Shown here piece by piece: positions 12,215 through 23,060 of a DNA stretch of 64,000 nucleotides (position 1 is the stretch's first letter; each line of letters begins with the position of its first letter). This stretch comes from Fasciolopsis buskii (taxonomy: Eukaryota > Platyhelminthes > Trematoda > Plagiorchiida > Fasciolidae): positions 4,490 to 68,489 of the forward strand of contig LUCM01002179.1 in the NCBI GenBank assembly GCA_008360955.1. Direction: 5' to 3'. The notes beneath the pieces were generated by a model, which worked only from the letters and a program-made list of their open reading frames with translations, had not been told where the DNA came from and ran no database searches. Position numbers and translations under genes: made by a program.

Positions 12215-12469
12215 CTATTTTGCTAGCCTGTCAAGTATAAACATTACGTTCTTTAAGGTAGCCTTGGTGTCGCGCCAGCCTATAGTTTCAATATCTTCTG
12301 GACAGCGGCTAGTTAAATGCTGAAGACTAAGAATGCATTCCCACACGTTCACTGCATCCAGATCAGACCTCTCGACCAGGTGATTAAGGGCTGCAGCGCA
12401 GTTCTGCATCTGCATCGATAGATCCGCCGTGGTTAAAAGATGTCTTCTGATAGGTCTTGCCTCGGACAT
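12215..12469 (-). pseudogene. Possible BEL/Pao-type retrotransposon gag remnant (DUF1759-like)
   Basis: An 84-codon minus-strand frame contains MQMQNCAAALNHL, then RSDLDAVN, then ILSLQHLTSRCPEDIETIGW. The spacing of the LNHL-like segment, the 'dLda' acidic turn and the LP-x-x-L-x-x-x-W-like segment resembles the end of the gag-type domain upstream of the protease in BEL/Pao elements. Upstream minus-strand sequence (12470-12620) keeps weak similarity in broken frames. No protease, RT or integrase was found nearby, so at best this is an isolated fragment. The call rests on remembered family pattern only. Confidence 0.3.
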
Positions 12470-12659
12470 TCTGCCGTCAATCTGATTTTGGTAACTTTGG
12501 GAACCTGCCCGAGCAGGTCTCTCAGTGATTATTTTTCCCCTAGCATATCTCGAGGTAGCCTCCAGTATCTTGAATTCAATGAAATTTTGGAACTCCTCGA
12601 TGAACTTTCAATACTACTCGGGGCACCCGCCGAACGTCGAAAACTCAACCCTGCGTGAG

Positions 12660-14147
12660 TCAAAAGTCGACTGAGCTGAATGAACGACTGGTTTGACCAG
12701 TGCGTGATATCTACTGTCTTTTCGACTTATGTCTTCCGACTGATCTTCAACGCAGAGTATCCCAACCTGCCACAACGTGATTCTGCTATCTCTACTTGCT
12801 GTTTAGCGGCGGCAAGCTGCCTCTCTATTTACGCAATCCTAAGCTTGTAAAAATCATCGTCCCGACGGCCGATATAACTAAAGCAAAAACCGGCAATGAT
12901 AGAACTGAGGGTTCTTACTGGCCCAGCGTAATCAAAAGCACTGAAAGTTTAACACAGACGTGCGGGTTAATCCCTGGTCATGTTGCACTTATGATCATTT
13001 TCTAATCATTTCCAATTTTTTCTCGTTCGAAGTTGGCCAATTTCAATGTTGCAAACACCGCTTCAGCGATGCATAATCGAGGGCAAATACTGAAAACAAA
13101 ACAAAATTTGCCCGCAAAACCTAAGATACAATAGTATAAATTTATCCAATTCACTAGACCAAACGAGCCTCAAACCTGCTATCACAGCGATTCAAAACGA
13201 AGACCGACGTTACTCTACGAAAAATGCACGTGGTTCAAGCGGATCCCAAAGCAGTAAGTGGCAAACTTTTTTGGTGCTGCAAAAGAACAAACACTGAAGC
13301 AAGCAAAGCACTGATGAAATAAGGCACTAAATTAATTTGAGTGGTAGTTGTCTTAAGAATTTCTGTACAGCATGCTTTTTCACATGAATATCTTTAGCCA
13401 TGAGCTACACGAGGGCTTCACGTTTAGAGGCCGCTTTCATAAAGCTCTTAGTAAAGATGCAGGGCGCCATATGGCCCATCTGATATACGAATAACCCGGT
13501 GTACGTTGAATGTGTCTGCAAAGATTCATCTACGTGTATGGAGGCGGGTGGTGAACTTTTGGGTGTGATATGAGCAAGGTTAGCCCGGACTAGAAAATTT
13601 GTTATGTTGCGGGACTTCAGCTCTTCGGAAATTAACTGAGAGAATTAGGGTGTCATGCAAAACGCTCCAGGAGTGCGAGTTTTGCAGTGTTTGCTCTCAC
13701 GAGTTTTAATATGCTTGTGAGACAGGATTCTTGGAGTAGATTGGGACAATACCCCTCAATACTAGAGTAATGATCACCAGATATCAAGGGAATATAAGAA
13801 GTTCAGCACCCGATGAGCCCTAGGCAAAAGAGATAATGCATGAGTTAAGTTTGCTTTCGGTGATTAATGGATCGCTGGCTGCAGCCCCTGCAAAATATAT
13901 ATACATTCGTATATTTATCGGATACTTCGATAGGCACGCTTGGTTGCATGATCAAATGTTACAGGGGTATTGCAAATCACGTTGAACAAGCTAGTAAGCA
14001 TTTGGGTACAAAATGAGAAAAAATAGCAGAACTGGCATATCAAGAGGAATACATTGTTTATACGCACCAGTGATGCGCGTCGCAGTGCAGAGTTCAACTG
14101 GACGATGGTGGCGGGCGCGGTGTCTGCGGTACTCGGATTTGGCGGGT
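12660..14147. other. Intergenic stretch, nothing recognised
   Basis: Only short, motif-free open frames, for example a plus-strand 69-codon frame at 12796-13005. No RNA gene or clear repeat is seen. Sequence at 13915-14147 lies beside a dispersed repeat and may be part of it. Confidence 0.4.
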
Positions 14148-14332
14148 CNCTTACACGTACTGGTTTTCTTCCCGCCACACATGACAATCCGCTCCCAGCC
14201 GCATAAGTCCAGTGACCATTTTTGTAAGTTCCATTGCCTCTCTGTCCACAATTTTCCATATCTATTTTCGTCCCGTAAATTGTTTGATACAATCTTGAAG
14301 GTTTCCTGCTGCTTCATTTTGAGCATTGTTCT
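14148..14332 (-). repeat. Dispersed repeat, copy 1 (family shared with 24790-24970)
   Basis: About 180 bp here are similar to 24790-24970 in the same orientation, sharing CCGCATAAGTCCAGTGACCAT-like, GTCCACAATT and CGTCCCGTAAAT segments. On the minus strand both copies read a related peptide (KNGHWTYAAGSGL here, RNGHWTYAAGSGL in the other). The frame is open for 166 codons at 13991-14491 on the minus strand, but no protein family is recognised. One ambiguous base (N) lies at 14149, right at the edge of the similarity. Confidence 0.7.
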
Positions 14333-14499
14333 GACTATTGAATGTTGCTGATTAACATACTTCATCCACCTCATATGAAATCTTGTGTGATTTTGACTCT
14401 TCTCCATCCCGTTATTACATCCATATCGATCTTCATCTTTAACATATTTCCCTCCTGATTTTTGAGGAACCCCCTTGACAACACCCACCATTTCTTCCC

Positions 14500-15850
14500 A
14501 GCCAAATTATGTGCCGGTGATGCGCACCTTTGATGCGTTTAAACATGGATTGACTCGCAGTGCGCGACTCATAGTCAGCCCCAGAAAGTTTCGGTAATTG
14601 ATTATCCAGCTCTGATTCGAAGCCCGAAAACTCGTGATTGGCCCATCTTATTGCAGGTTATGTTCATGAGAACACAGAAACTTTATCTTCACGACTAAAT
14701 TTTGTTTTACGATTTCCACTGCGCCATCTGTGTGTAAGTTTGATCTTGCCTTGCTCATGACTCTCGGATTTCGAGAAATATACCCATTATCATAACCCGT
14801 AAAGTTTTTTCTGTGATGGTGAAAATGACCTTATTGCATTGCGTATTTTGGTTGATGGCTGGAAATTGAAAATGTATATAAATATCTGTCTGCCCCAGGA
14901 TTGCGAAGATGGCTTCCTAAATATAATTTATGCATATATATGTATATGTATATATATGCATGTAAACATACATATGCACCAGGGTGATGTAATATTTATA
15001 TACACTTTTGCTGCATAATCGTCACATGAATTTAGTTTGACGAGCTTATGCGTTTAGTTATTACGTAATTCGATAGAAAGTGGCAAAAATGTGTATATGT
15101 ATATATGCATATATGTATCTGCCTATACATATACATAGAAACGTAAACATAAGTAAATAAATAGATGTGCACCTATAAGTATATTATTTCGACATTTACA
15201 TGGCAAAACGTACTCAATCCATATACGTGTGTGTATAGTAGACGCATGCTTTCATGAAAATATATATACAGAAATCTCTATATGTACAGCTATGTATGTT
15301 TCTACTAGACATGTACATCAAATACGTTGTGGCATCGACATGCACAAATTACCTAATAAATAAATGTTGATAAACATTTGTTGCCCCATGTAGGAAGACT
15401 ACATATACATACCTCGGTATAGCAATTTATGTCAAAGCATGCAATGATTTCGTAATCTGAAAATGTATGCATATATCCGTCAACCACTTAGTCGTACGAT
15501 ATATGCATATATTGCAATTTGCCCCGTAAGGTAGTTATACTAACGTTAAATGCCCGACGGAAAAACGTACGACCCCTCTGCCAACCCCGTGCCATGTCTA
15601 TCGCCATCTGTCTTTGGTCAGGTATATATGGCGAACGACGCCTAAAAGCATCTCTAGACAAACGCAAGCCTGTCTGCCTCAGCACACAATTCCAACATTT
15701 GCATGCGTACAGTGAACTAGTTTCACTACTCCTAAACGAATGAGCATCGAAACCCCAACCTCTGTTGCGTGAAAGAAGACTCACGTACCAACAACCTAAT
15801 GCACACAGTGAAGTCATAACAGAAGTAACCGAATTTGGAAATCGGTGCCA
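14500..15850. other. AT-rich stretch with TATA/TGCA-rich low-complexity sequence
   Basis: From about 14870 to 15500 the sequence is dominated by ATATATGTATATATGCATAT-like runs, with numerous short self-complementary segments. No gene is recognised. Open frames at 15488-15817 lie at its right end and overlap each other on both strands, without known motifs. Confidence 0.5.
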
Positions 15851-15854
15851 GTAA

Positions 15855-16013
15855 TCAAATAGTGGGGCCCCAAAGGGGCCGTGGTGGCGTTCTCGTCAAT
15901 CCCGTCTCTCCAGCGGTCCTTGTTCCTTGCACCTCCGTCGTGTTCCGTGGGCCTCCGGGGTCTTCGTCCTCCTGTTCGTCCGTCCTACGTGGTCTCGGGG
16001 CCTTCAGGTTAAC
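15855..16013 (-). pseudogene. Possible GC-rich terminal exon of the MULE gene
   Basis: A 41-bp candidate intron (16014-16054, GTAAGTAATA to TTCCATTGCAG on the minus strand) separates the PHD-finger frame from a markedly GC-rich block. The block is open for 52 codons from GTTAACCTG and rich in Arg, Pro, Glu, Asp and Thr (PRPRRTDEQEDEDPGGPR), ending TGA near 15855. The PHD frame meets a TAA just before the donor; splicing would reach the open tail only if the upstream frame were shifted by one base. It may therefore be a frameshifted last exon or a 3' untranslated segment. Confidence 0.35.
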
Positions 16014-16055
16014 CTGCAATGGAAATGGTGAATATTAGTATTATTATTACTTACC

Positions 16056-16391
16056 TTATGCTGATAGACAATGCATACAGATGTACACCTCTTGGCCCAG
16101 GTAGTTGGCGCAATGCGAGTGAATGCAACGTTGGCATGCGTCGCATTGCACCCATTCGGCTGTGTCGTTCAAATCCACCGCGGGCTGCTCCAGTCTGCAG
16201 ACGCCGCATAGGTTCTGTATGACTGGTGAAGGTGGTGGCCTCGATCGCCTGCGTTTATTCAGCTTCAGCAGTCTGTAGCCAGCGGAAGTCATGACAGCAT
16301 GCTTCCTAAAGTTAGCCAACTGTAAGGGATCACCAACGATTTGTATATCAACGTCGTCGGTATCCCTGGGCGCAACGGAAGCCTTAAGTTT
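16056..16391 (-). CDS. PHD-type zinc finger downstream of the MULE transposase
   Basis: The open frame (after an upstream TGA at 16392-16394) encodes a short acidic lead, a basic RLLKLNKRRRSRPPPSP linker and a complete C4HC3 PHD finger. Counting from the internal Met at 16319, the ligands are C38, C41, C59, C62, H67, C70, C81 and C84, with the conserved Trp-x-x-C (W56-C59) before the second Cys pair. PHD fingers usually bind histone tails; a chromatin-targeting role for a transposase is inference. The frame stops two codons after the last ligand region, five bases before a GTAAGT donor. It could be the C-terminal domain of the same transposase, whose middle is deleted. Confidence 0.75.
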   Translation of the reverse strand, partial: KLKASVAPRDTDDVDIQIVGDPLQLANFRKHAVMTSAGYRLLKLNKRRRSRPPPSPVIQNLCGVCRLEQPAVDLNDTAEWVQCDACQRCIHSHCANYLGQEVYICMHCLSA

Positions 16392-16481
16392 TCAAAGACA
16401 TAGGCAACGGAACGGATGACGACGCGCCGGGAATCAGTTCAACCGTCTTCCTAATTCTGTGTCCCATTACTGCGAACGGTA

Positions 16482-17232
16482 TTACCGACGAGTGCTAACT
16501 TCTGCGTGGTTTTCTGTGGGCACCACCGTGAATTCTTTACCCGCCGCTATTACACATGCTTCCGGGTATGCCGCTTGAAACGCGTTCAACTGCGCCAAGC
16601 TGCGGTCGACGATTATCGTCCTAACCTTACCCGTCGCTGGCAACATATCCTTTATGGCTACTATCGCCCTGCGGTAGCTTGCTCCGCTGTCGTTAGGAAG
16701 CAGAGCATAAAACACTGACCGTCCTAACCCATTGTCGTCTACTTTCATCGCATGCCAGAGAATGTACCCACCGCAGATAAGCTGGTGGGTCACGTCCGCT
16801 AACACCACCTCGCAGTAACGCTCAGATAAATGCCGAACACTATCAGGCACGAAAAACGCAAACCTAACTAAATCCTCCTGTTTGAGTAATCTAAGACTGC
16901 CTTGTTCACGTAATAAATCTTTAACGCGGACAACGTCGTTCCGGATACCCATTAACCGGAATTTACGCCTAAGAATATTAATATCCCGAACAGTAACTAG
17001 GCGGCTGAACTTATCCCGCGCATATTGACAAACCCCTCTAGCACTTCCAGAAATTTCCATTACGCTAATTACGTGCACCTCCTGCTCTGGGGTTAGCCTA
17101 CGATTGCGCTCGTAATGACGGTCATGAGACCGACGGAAAGATTGATTGTGTTGCAGACAACTTACTACCACCTGATATTGCTTGCTAACTGCACGCAACA
17201 TGACGAATGCCGGGCAGTCAATATTTGGAAAC
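16482..17232 (-). pseudogene. MULE-type transposase core, truncated
   Basis: The frame starts after a short intron with FPNIDCPAF and continues without a stop through about 240 codons. The pattern FFVPDSVRHLSERYCEVVLADVTH, then GGYILWHAMKVDDNG, then SVFYALLPNDSGASYRRAI, then IIVDRSLAQLNAFQAAYPEA matches the MULE/FAR1-type transposase domain: catalytic Asp in the V-x-x-x-DvTh segment, 'aLl' strand, and a second Asp in the tDr-x-x-A-x-x-x-A-x-x-x-x-fP segment. The third acidic residue and the C-terminal half are absent, because the frame ends shortly after VIAAG. A LTPEQE...V segment and R-rich stretches lie before the core and are shared with the other copy. Confidence 0.8.
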
Positions 17233-17270
17233 CTGCAAATAAATATTACTTGAAAAGGTAACAGACTTAC
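17233..17270 (-). other. 38-bp intron inside the MULE gene
   Basis: On the minus strand the sequence CGTCG is followed by GTAAGTCTG and ends TTTGCAG before GTTTCCAAATATTGAC. Removing these 38 bases joins a reading frame conserved between the two copies (YCCVHKGRGNQSGRR here, YCRVHKRRKHLRGR in copy 2) to FPNIDCPAF. The second copy has the same intron with donor and acceptor mutated. Such mini-introns are common in flatworm genes. Confidence 0.65.
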
Positions 17271-17566
17271 CGACGACCACTTTGATTTCCGCGGCCTTTG
17301 TGTACACAGCAGTACTTGATCCGTTAGTAAGGAAAAAGGGCTGAAAAGACCGTGGATGCTCTCGGAGCCAATTTCCGGAGCTGACACTGATATTTATAAG
17401 GCGGCGTATGCGTCTTATGCTGAAAAACCCTAAAATCACATTCGAAATCGAAAAAAAACTAGCATAAAAACGGCGAACGTAGCGGCTAAACACTTCTAAA
17501 TCATCAATATGGGCAGCAGAAGCGACCGCACGAAGAGCTATGGCAGCCCTGAGAGCGCAAATGACG
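17271..17566 (-). pseudogene. N-terminal exon of the MULE gene, frame disrupted
   Basis: Similarity to the other copy continues upstream of the intron to about 17575. Both copies encode a VICALRAA- or VTCALMAA-like segment at the far end. In copy 1 a frame runs from there through FSRYVRRFYASFF to VYTKAAEIKVVV, but the frame that splices correctly onto the transposase core is a different one and has a stop near 17330, so there is at least one frameshift. No function beyond being the transposase N-terminus is inferred. Confidence 0.5.
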
Positions 17567-17589
17567 TGGTTTCCGGTTTAACATATATT

Positions 17590-18875
17590 TATATACAAAA
17601 TCGTCCGTTTAAACGATAATCAGGTTCTCCAGATTACCATTTTTCTAATTTCCGAAAAATTCCCACTAACAATCTATTTTCATAACAGTTCATTTTAGCT
17701 TCACAGGAGCGAATTTTCAACGTGGAAGTTTTGTCACTATCAATGGTTATCGCCGCCTGTTGGCCGGGATACTCGATAATCAAAAGAGTTATACGGTGGA
17801 GATGAGGATCAATATGGATGTGATAACGGAATGAAGATGAGTGAAAAGCAGACTGGATGTCAAAAAAGCAGTATAAAACTCAAAAATTCTGAAAGCACAG
17901 CCTGTTAAATAAGGAAAGCGGTGACAATGGATGGAAATTTTGCGATCGTAATACTAATACATAGGGTTTGTTTTAGGCAATTTTAAATTCATAAATTTCA
18001 GTTTGGTCTAGAGATGAAGTTGGGGTTGGAAACGGAGAAGGAGAACCGGAGTCAAGTGAGGCGACGTCTCGTTTACTCGTGTGGAGAACTGGTAACAGGA
18101 GCGTCGTTCCATTGCCGAATTCCGCAGACCAGAATAGAGGTTGATGAAGAATGACGATCTTCAGCTGTTTTCGGATGCCAATATGCACTGTGAACGTCAG
18201 TTTATATCAGATGCCAATAAAAATACTCTCCATTCGTGAGTCCGTCTTGTATGGATCTGGCAGAAGAATTTCGGGAAGGAGCAAGACGAAGCCAGTACAA
18301 AGTGGTGCACGTGAACTTATGAGCTACAGTGCTGTTTACCACAATAGTGCTAATGGGTGGGGCTGACCGAGTGGTGGCTACCCAACCTGAAAAACGCCGT
18401 TTGGGGGTGAACGAAGGAGGTGTAATCCGCCAACCTAGTTGCACCCGCACACCGCTGCAGCCAAGGTGCCCGCCCGATGTGCGCCGGCCATAGCGGTGGA
18501 TATGACCGCGCCCCGCACTATTGTGGCAACGCCAGCGTACTCGTGGTGTGTTGAAAGGAATTCGAGCACGGAATGGTAAGAGAGATCGTTTTTCTAGGAT
18601 CGGATAATCGCCAGAGCATGGGGTAAGTGTTTCCACCCAAACAGGACTATAAGGCCTGGAAGAGAAACAAAGAAAAGGCGGACGACAGTCTGGCCTAGCT
18701 GCCAGCTGCAGATTAGGAAGCGATCAATCTTACGAGCAGCTCAGAGAAGGAAGTTACTATGGCGCATGGTGCAATTCAAAATATATGGACAGTGGCTAAG
18801 AAATCCGGGTTTGCCTTTTATATACATATATATATATATATTTAAATAGGTGGGCTGGCTAATCTAGTGTGTGTG
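17590..18875. other. Stretch with a GC-rich block, no recognised gene
   Basis: Mostly unremarkable sequence. At 18355-18560 a GC-rich block begins GGGGCTGACCGAGTGGTGGCTACCC, which looks faintly like a tRNA A box, but no B box at the right distance was found. A minus-strand 144-codon frame at 18202-18636 across it has no known motif. A TA-rich run lies at 18818-18842. Confidence 0.35.
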
Positions 18876-18965
18876 TCGTCTGCGCTATGAGTAAACAGAA
18901 TGAACCGGTATTTGGTAGGATCGTCTACACTATGAGTAATGAGAATGAGCCGGTATTTAATAGGA
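18876..18965 (+). repeat. Two tandem copies of a 45-bp unit
   Basis: Unit 1 (18876-18920) begins TCGTCTGCGCTATGAGTAA and unit 2 (18921-18965) begins TCGTCTACACTATGAGTAA. Both end with ...CCGGTATTT followed by GGTAGGA or AATAGGA. Differences are few. The pair sits at the 3' side of the minus-strand CR1-like LINE, where elements of that clade often end in short tandem repeats, so it may mark that end. Confidence 0.85.
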
Positions 18966-21410
18966 CGGACAGGGAATAACTGCTGCTGATATAAATAGTG
19001 ATCGAACTACAAAGATAGATGCTTTAGGGATTGACTAAATTCCACTTGGAAATCAAGGATTATATTTCACTCCTGTGGGCCGTGCCTTTCGAAACAAGAA
19101 ATTGTCGGGGCCAGTGGGTATGGTAGATGTAAACGGTTGCTATGGGGAGGAAAGATACCACACAGGACGCTATGTTCGTGGCGATAGTTTGAGGTCTGAA
19201 TTGGCCAAAATGGTGAGATATCGATGAGGCGTGATAAAGAAAGAATCCAAGACGTTTGCCTTATTTCGTCTGGAAGGCATCGTTTGGGTTCGTCAGAAAC
19301 AAGGTGATTTCTAAGGGCCAGTCATTTGCGCGAAGAGAAGAGTTAATTAAACTTAAGGGTGCGGGGTGAGGTAGTCATGAGTTTTTTAAAAGAAGATCGG
19401 TTGCAGGTATGGTTTTGCCAATCCTTCAGAGTTCGGTGTTAAACAACCCCACTAATTGTATTTGCTTTCGGCCACTTGTACGAGAGCATGCTCCACGAGA
19501 AAGTTGAAAAAAAGGTGGCAGGAAAATTTGGCCTAGGTCCTCGAACTTGACCAAATTAACGAGGATGGTCTTGGGTTCCAATAGCTTGAATTAATCTATG
19601 GGTATAACCGCATTTGTAACCCGCATGACGCCTGCTTTTTTTTCAGCGGAAAATATTTTCGTCATCTCATCGTCGTTTGCCCAGGAAAGTTGAGGGACGC
19701 TAATCTTGTGATTTGAACGGTCTGGTGGATTATTTCAAAAGTTTTTCCATGCGAATGGTCGTACCACAATTTTGATAATCGTCCTGCCGAAGTTGTAACT
19801 GGGGTGCCCGTTTCCAATAGACATCGAGACATCATTAACGTAACAACATGAAGAGCAGGGGGCCCCAGGGCGCCTGCCTGGATCACGACTTGCTAGATCA
19901 CTAATCTAGGTTCATAAACGTTAAGCCATTTACTTGCACTATGATCTGCTTTCTAAAATGAAAAAATGAGATGAAAAAACCACGACAGCAATTGGGATCA
20001 ACCAATAATCCGTAGGATGCCCCGTTTTACCTTAAGCCAGTCTAGGGTGGGATACTTTTTGTCGAAAGCTTTCGCACATGGTCTTAAAAGGATTACTATA
20101 GACTTGATCCCCAAGTACTTAAAGGCTCGGTGACTGTTTCAAACAGTCAGTCCCCCATGCAAGGTAGCGCAGGATTTCTTACAGAAGGAAGCCATGAATG
20201 GCCATGGTTAACAAGTTCAATGTTCTAGAAGGTAGTGCCCATAAGACCTATTCTTAATCAGGCCGCCTCCATGGATCCCTGGAATTAATATGGGGGTTTG
20301 GGTTTATTGGGCGGATAGTTTTGCAAGGGTCAATAGCGTGAGCCCTTTTTTGTAAGCGGGTATAATCGAGGTTTTTCCAACTGTGAGAACGGAAAAAGGT
20401 GTACACTGAATGGATAAGTTTTGAAACAATGCTTGCTAAACAAATATTGGGATATCGCTCCCAGCCCTAATTGCGAACGCAGCCTGAGGCCAATGAATCC
20501 AGGTCCCAGAGTGGTAGCCAATTTTGGTTTTTACCAACATCTGGCTTACGTCCTTCGGAAGAAATACAACTGTTGAGTACGACTCTGTAGTTAAGCAAGA
20601 TTGGCATGGGGTAGAGGGATTGTTATCGTTTACCAGAGCAGATGCAAAGAATTCACCGAAAGATTCTGCAATCTCCAGTGGATTGTTTACATATCTGTTG
20701 TTCTGAATGATGTACGGGACTTGATTAGCTGAGAACCCAGAATTAGTTCTGCGTTTAAGCAATTTTGCCAGTGCTGTGTTTATGTTTGGCTGGTTTAGAG
20801 CTTTTAGCTCCTGCTCTTTGCTTCTGTGGTCCAGTACTATTTCTAGGATTTTAGTTATTCGACTTATTTGCAGGAACAGTGAAAAATCTCTGGTCTTGGG
20901 AAAGGCCCGCTGGAGTTTAGCGAGCTTACAGTTTATTCGGTCAGGGTAAGTTCTTTTGGGCGGCATGCTTAGAGTGTAGGACGAAGTAATGGCTTCAAGA
21001 CACTTGTGTAGGTTGAAGTAGAACTGATCAGCGGCCAGTTTTACTTATGTTTATAGGAAAATGCATCCCAATTTGGATTACGAACTAGAGTAGGTAGGCG
21101 ATTCCAGTCAGCTCTAAAATACGACCTTAGGTTAGGTAAGGCGTACCTATTCAGGAGGGGCAATGTAAATGAACAGCTAACAGGCAAATGATCACACCCA
21201 TGTAGACTAGATTCAGTGGACGTCTGAACGTCAGTTAAGCCTATCGTAAATATCAGATCAAGAATATTGAGGTTTCTTGTTGGATTAGTTACGTTTTGGG
21301 TCCAGCCGCTTCTTCGCTTACAGTCATTGGGGACACGTGAATGTCCTGGCAATCGTCGGTTAGGAGAGTTATCTTACCTTCTTTAATAATGGTTAAATTT
21401 TCCTTGTTAT
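18966..21410 (-). mobile_element. CR1/Jockey-like LINE, decayed, endonuclease to reverse transcriptase
   Basis: Reading the minus strand from 21410: a GKFNH segment (GDFN-like), then TNPTRNLNILDLIFT and GCDHLPVSCSF (21041-21352), which is the end of an apurinic-type endonuclease with the SDHLPV motif altered to CDHLPV. Next a connecting region (20436-20966) with RTNSGFSANQVPYI and AESFGEFFASAL, typical of the linker before RT in CR1-like elements. Then broken RT pieces: AKAFDKKYPTLDWLK (about 20045-20095) and a QGGALGPLLF-like segment (about 19840-19880). The usual FADD is not intact. Frames shift repeatedly, so this is a dead copy, 5'-truncated near 21410. Confidence 0.85.
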
Positions 21411-22030
21411 GTTTCACTCCTGGAGCGATGGCGATCAGCGTGTACAACTCTCAACACGGCATACCCAGCGACCTACTGGTAGTCTATCCACGTCATACCC
21501 AAGGAACTAGTAGACATGCAATAAGCAACTACATGGTAGCAGCCATTGGCTCAAGAAAATACGCATGCATGACCGCTGATTGTCCATCAACAAACATGCA
21601 CTACAAGACAGTCACGAAAAATATCCAAGTGTCCTACGTTTTGGAGGTAAACTAACCTGTCTGCTGTTAGGCGTCACCCAACAACACTCTTGGCGAGCTG
21701 ATTAACTATACTTTACTGGTCTGCATGTGTTTCATACCTGGGGGTGACACATATCTCCCGAGCAACTCCTTAACAATGCGGCGACGCCTTGCTTCGTCTA
21801 ACTACTCCGGGCACCGCACTTTTGAGAGAAAACGTCGAACGAGGTTGACCTCACTGAGAGACCAAGCTTTAAATGCCCGTCATTTACCTCAAACCTACTG
21901 GTTGCGCATCCACAGCGAAATGAGCTTTTCTTCCCCTTCTGCGTTTGCGGACAAGCCAAGGTAGCGGCGACACATGCCCGTGAGTACAAGAAAAAACAGA
22001 GTGATACACTCACTTCAGGTAATCCGCTTG
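21411..22030. other. Stretch between LINE and second MULE copy
   Basis: A plus-strand 104-codon frame (21341-21655) and a 79-codon frame (21725-21964) occur; neither is recognised. The right part may be the continuation of the MULE copy 2 transposase beyond the point where copy 1 is deleted, but I could not establish a frame. Confidence 0.35.
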
Positions 22031-23060
22031 AAAGTCGTTTAACTGCGGTAAGATGCGGTCGGCAACAATCGTGTTCACATTACTGTTTGAAGGTAACATA
22101 TCCTTTATGGCATTGTTCGACCGCTGGTAGCTGCCTCCGCTTTCATTGGGAAGGAGCACATAAAATGTTGGCCTTCTTTACCCGCTATCATCCACTACCA
22201 TAGTATACCACATTATGTACCCGCCGCAGGCAAGCTTGTGGGAAGCGCCCGCTAATAAAACCTTGGAGTACATATCTACCAAATACCGACCACCATTCAG
22301 GACGAAAAACGCAAACCGTACTAAAGTTTCCCGTTTCATCAGGCGCAAAGTACTCTTCCTGCGCAGTAAGCTTTTCATGCGGACCACACTGGCGGCTATC
22401 CTTTAAGCAAAACTTCCGCCTAGGACTATTGGTGTCCCGCACCGTCACCAGACGGCTGAAACTTTCCGTTGCGTATCGGCAGACCTCTCTGTCATTACCA
22501 AAATTATGCGGGGAGCCCATCACATCCGCCCCCTGTTCGGTGGATAACTTGCGATTGCGCACGCAATAACGGTCGTGAGCTCGGTGGAAGGCATGGTGGT
22601 TCTGAAGACAACATCGAATTACTTTGAATTGTTTGCTCACCGCACGCAACTCGAAGAATGCTGGACAATCAATATTTGGAAACTTGCAAGTAAAAATTAC
22701 TTGAAAGAACAACGGACTTATATTCGACCACGTAGGTGTTTGCGACGCTTGTGAACGCGGCAGTATTTCATGAGAGTATGAAAAAGACGTATGAAGGGAC
22801 TGTGGATGTTTTTTGGGGGGAATTCTTTGAGCTAATGCTGTCACGTTTATAAATGGACGTCAGTATATAACGTTGAAACACCAAAAATCACATTGAAATT
22901 TCTGAAAAACTGAGACAAAATGAACGAACTATATGCGGGAAATTAACGGAATCAGTACAGACAGCATTCGCGTTCGCATGAACATCCAAGGCAGCCATGA
23001 GAGCGCAAGTGACGTGGTTTCCGGCGGACGACTTATTCATAACTACAAACCGCAGTTTAC
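22031..23060 (-). mobile_element. Mutator-like (MULE) DNA transposon, copy 2, frameshifted
   Basis: Colinear with copy 1 (15855-17580). The minus strand reads CRVHKRRKHLRGR, then after a damaged intron FPNIDCPAFFELRAVSKQF, CVRNRKLSTEQ and SRLVTVRDTN. After a frameshift it continues LRLMKRETLVRFAFFVLNGGRYL, VLLAGASHKLACGGYIMWY. In copy 1 the equivalent of VLLAGASH is VVLADVTH, so the first catalytic Asp is Gly or lost here. The intron donor is ATAAGT (22716-22721) in place of GTAAGT and the acceptor is TGCAAG in place of TGCAG. No PHD finger was found downstream. Similarity ends near 22040 and 23020-23060. Confidence 0.8.

Larger units (their letters stand above)
15855..17580 (-). mobile_element. 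Mutator-like (MULE) DNA transposon, copy 1, internally deleted
   Basis: The minus strand carries, in order, an N-terminal region, a MULE-type transposase core, a gap where the rest of the transposase should be, and a PHD finger. A second copy of the N-terminal and core region lies at 22031-23060 in the same orientation and aligns through 17373-17575 as well, including GGCAGCC-TGAGAGCGCAA-TGACGTGGTTTCCGG near the upstream end. I did not find a convincing terminal inverted repeat, so the outer limits are the limits of visible similarity or coding potential. The missing segment between transposase core and PHD finger makes this copy defective. Confidence 0.75.

Noticed and set aside
18355..18560. 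tRNA-like GC-rich block (GGGGCTGACCGAGTGG)
   Set aside because: An A-box-like start exists, but no B box at the right distance and no second copy in the window.
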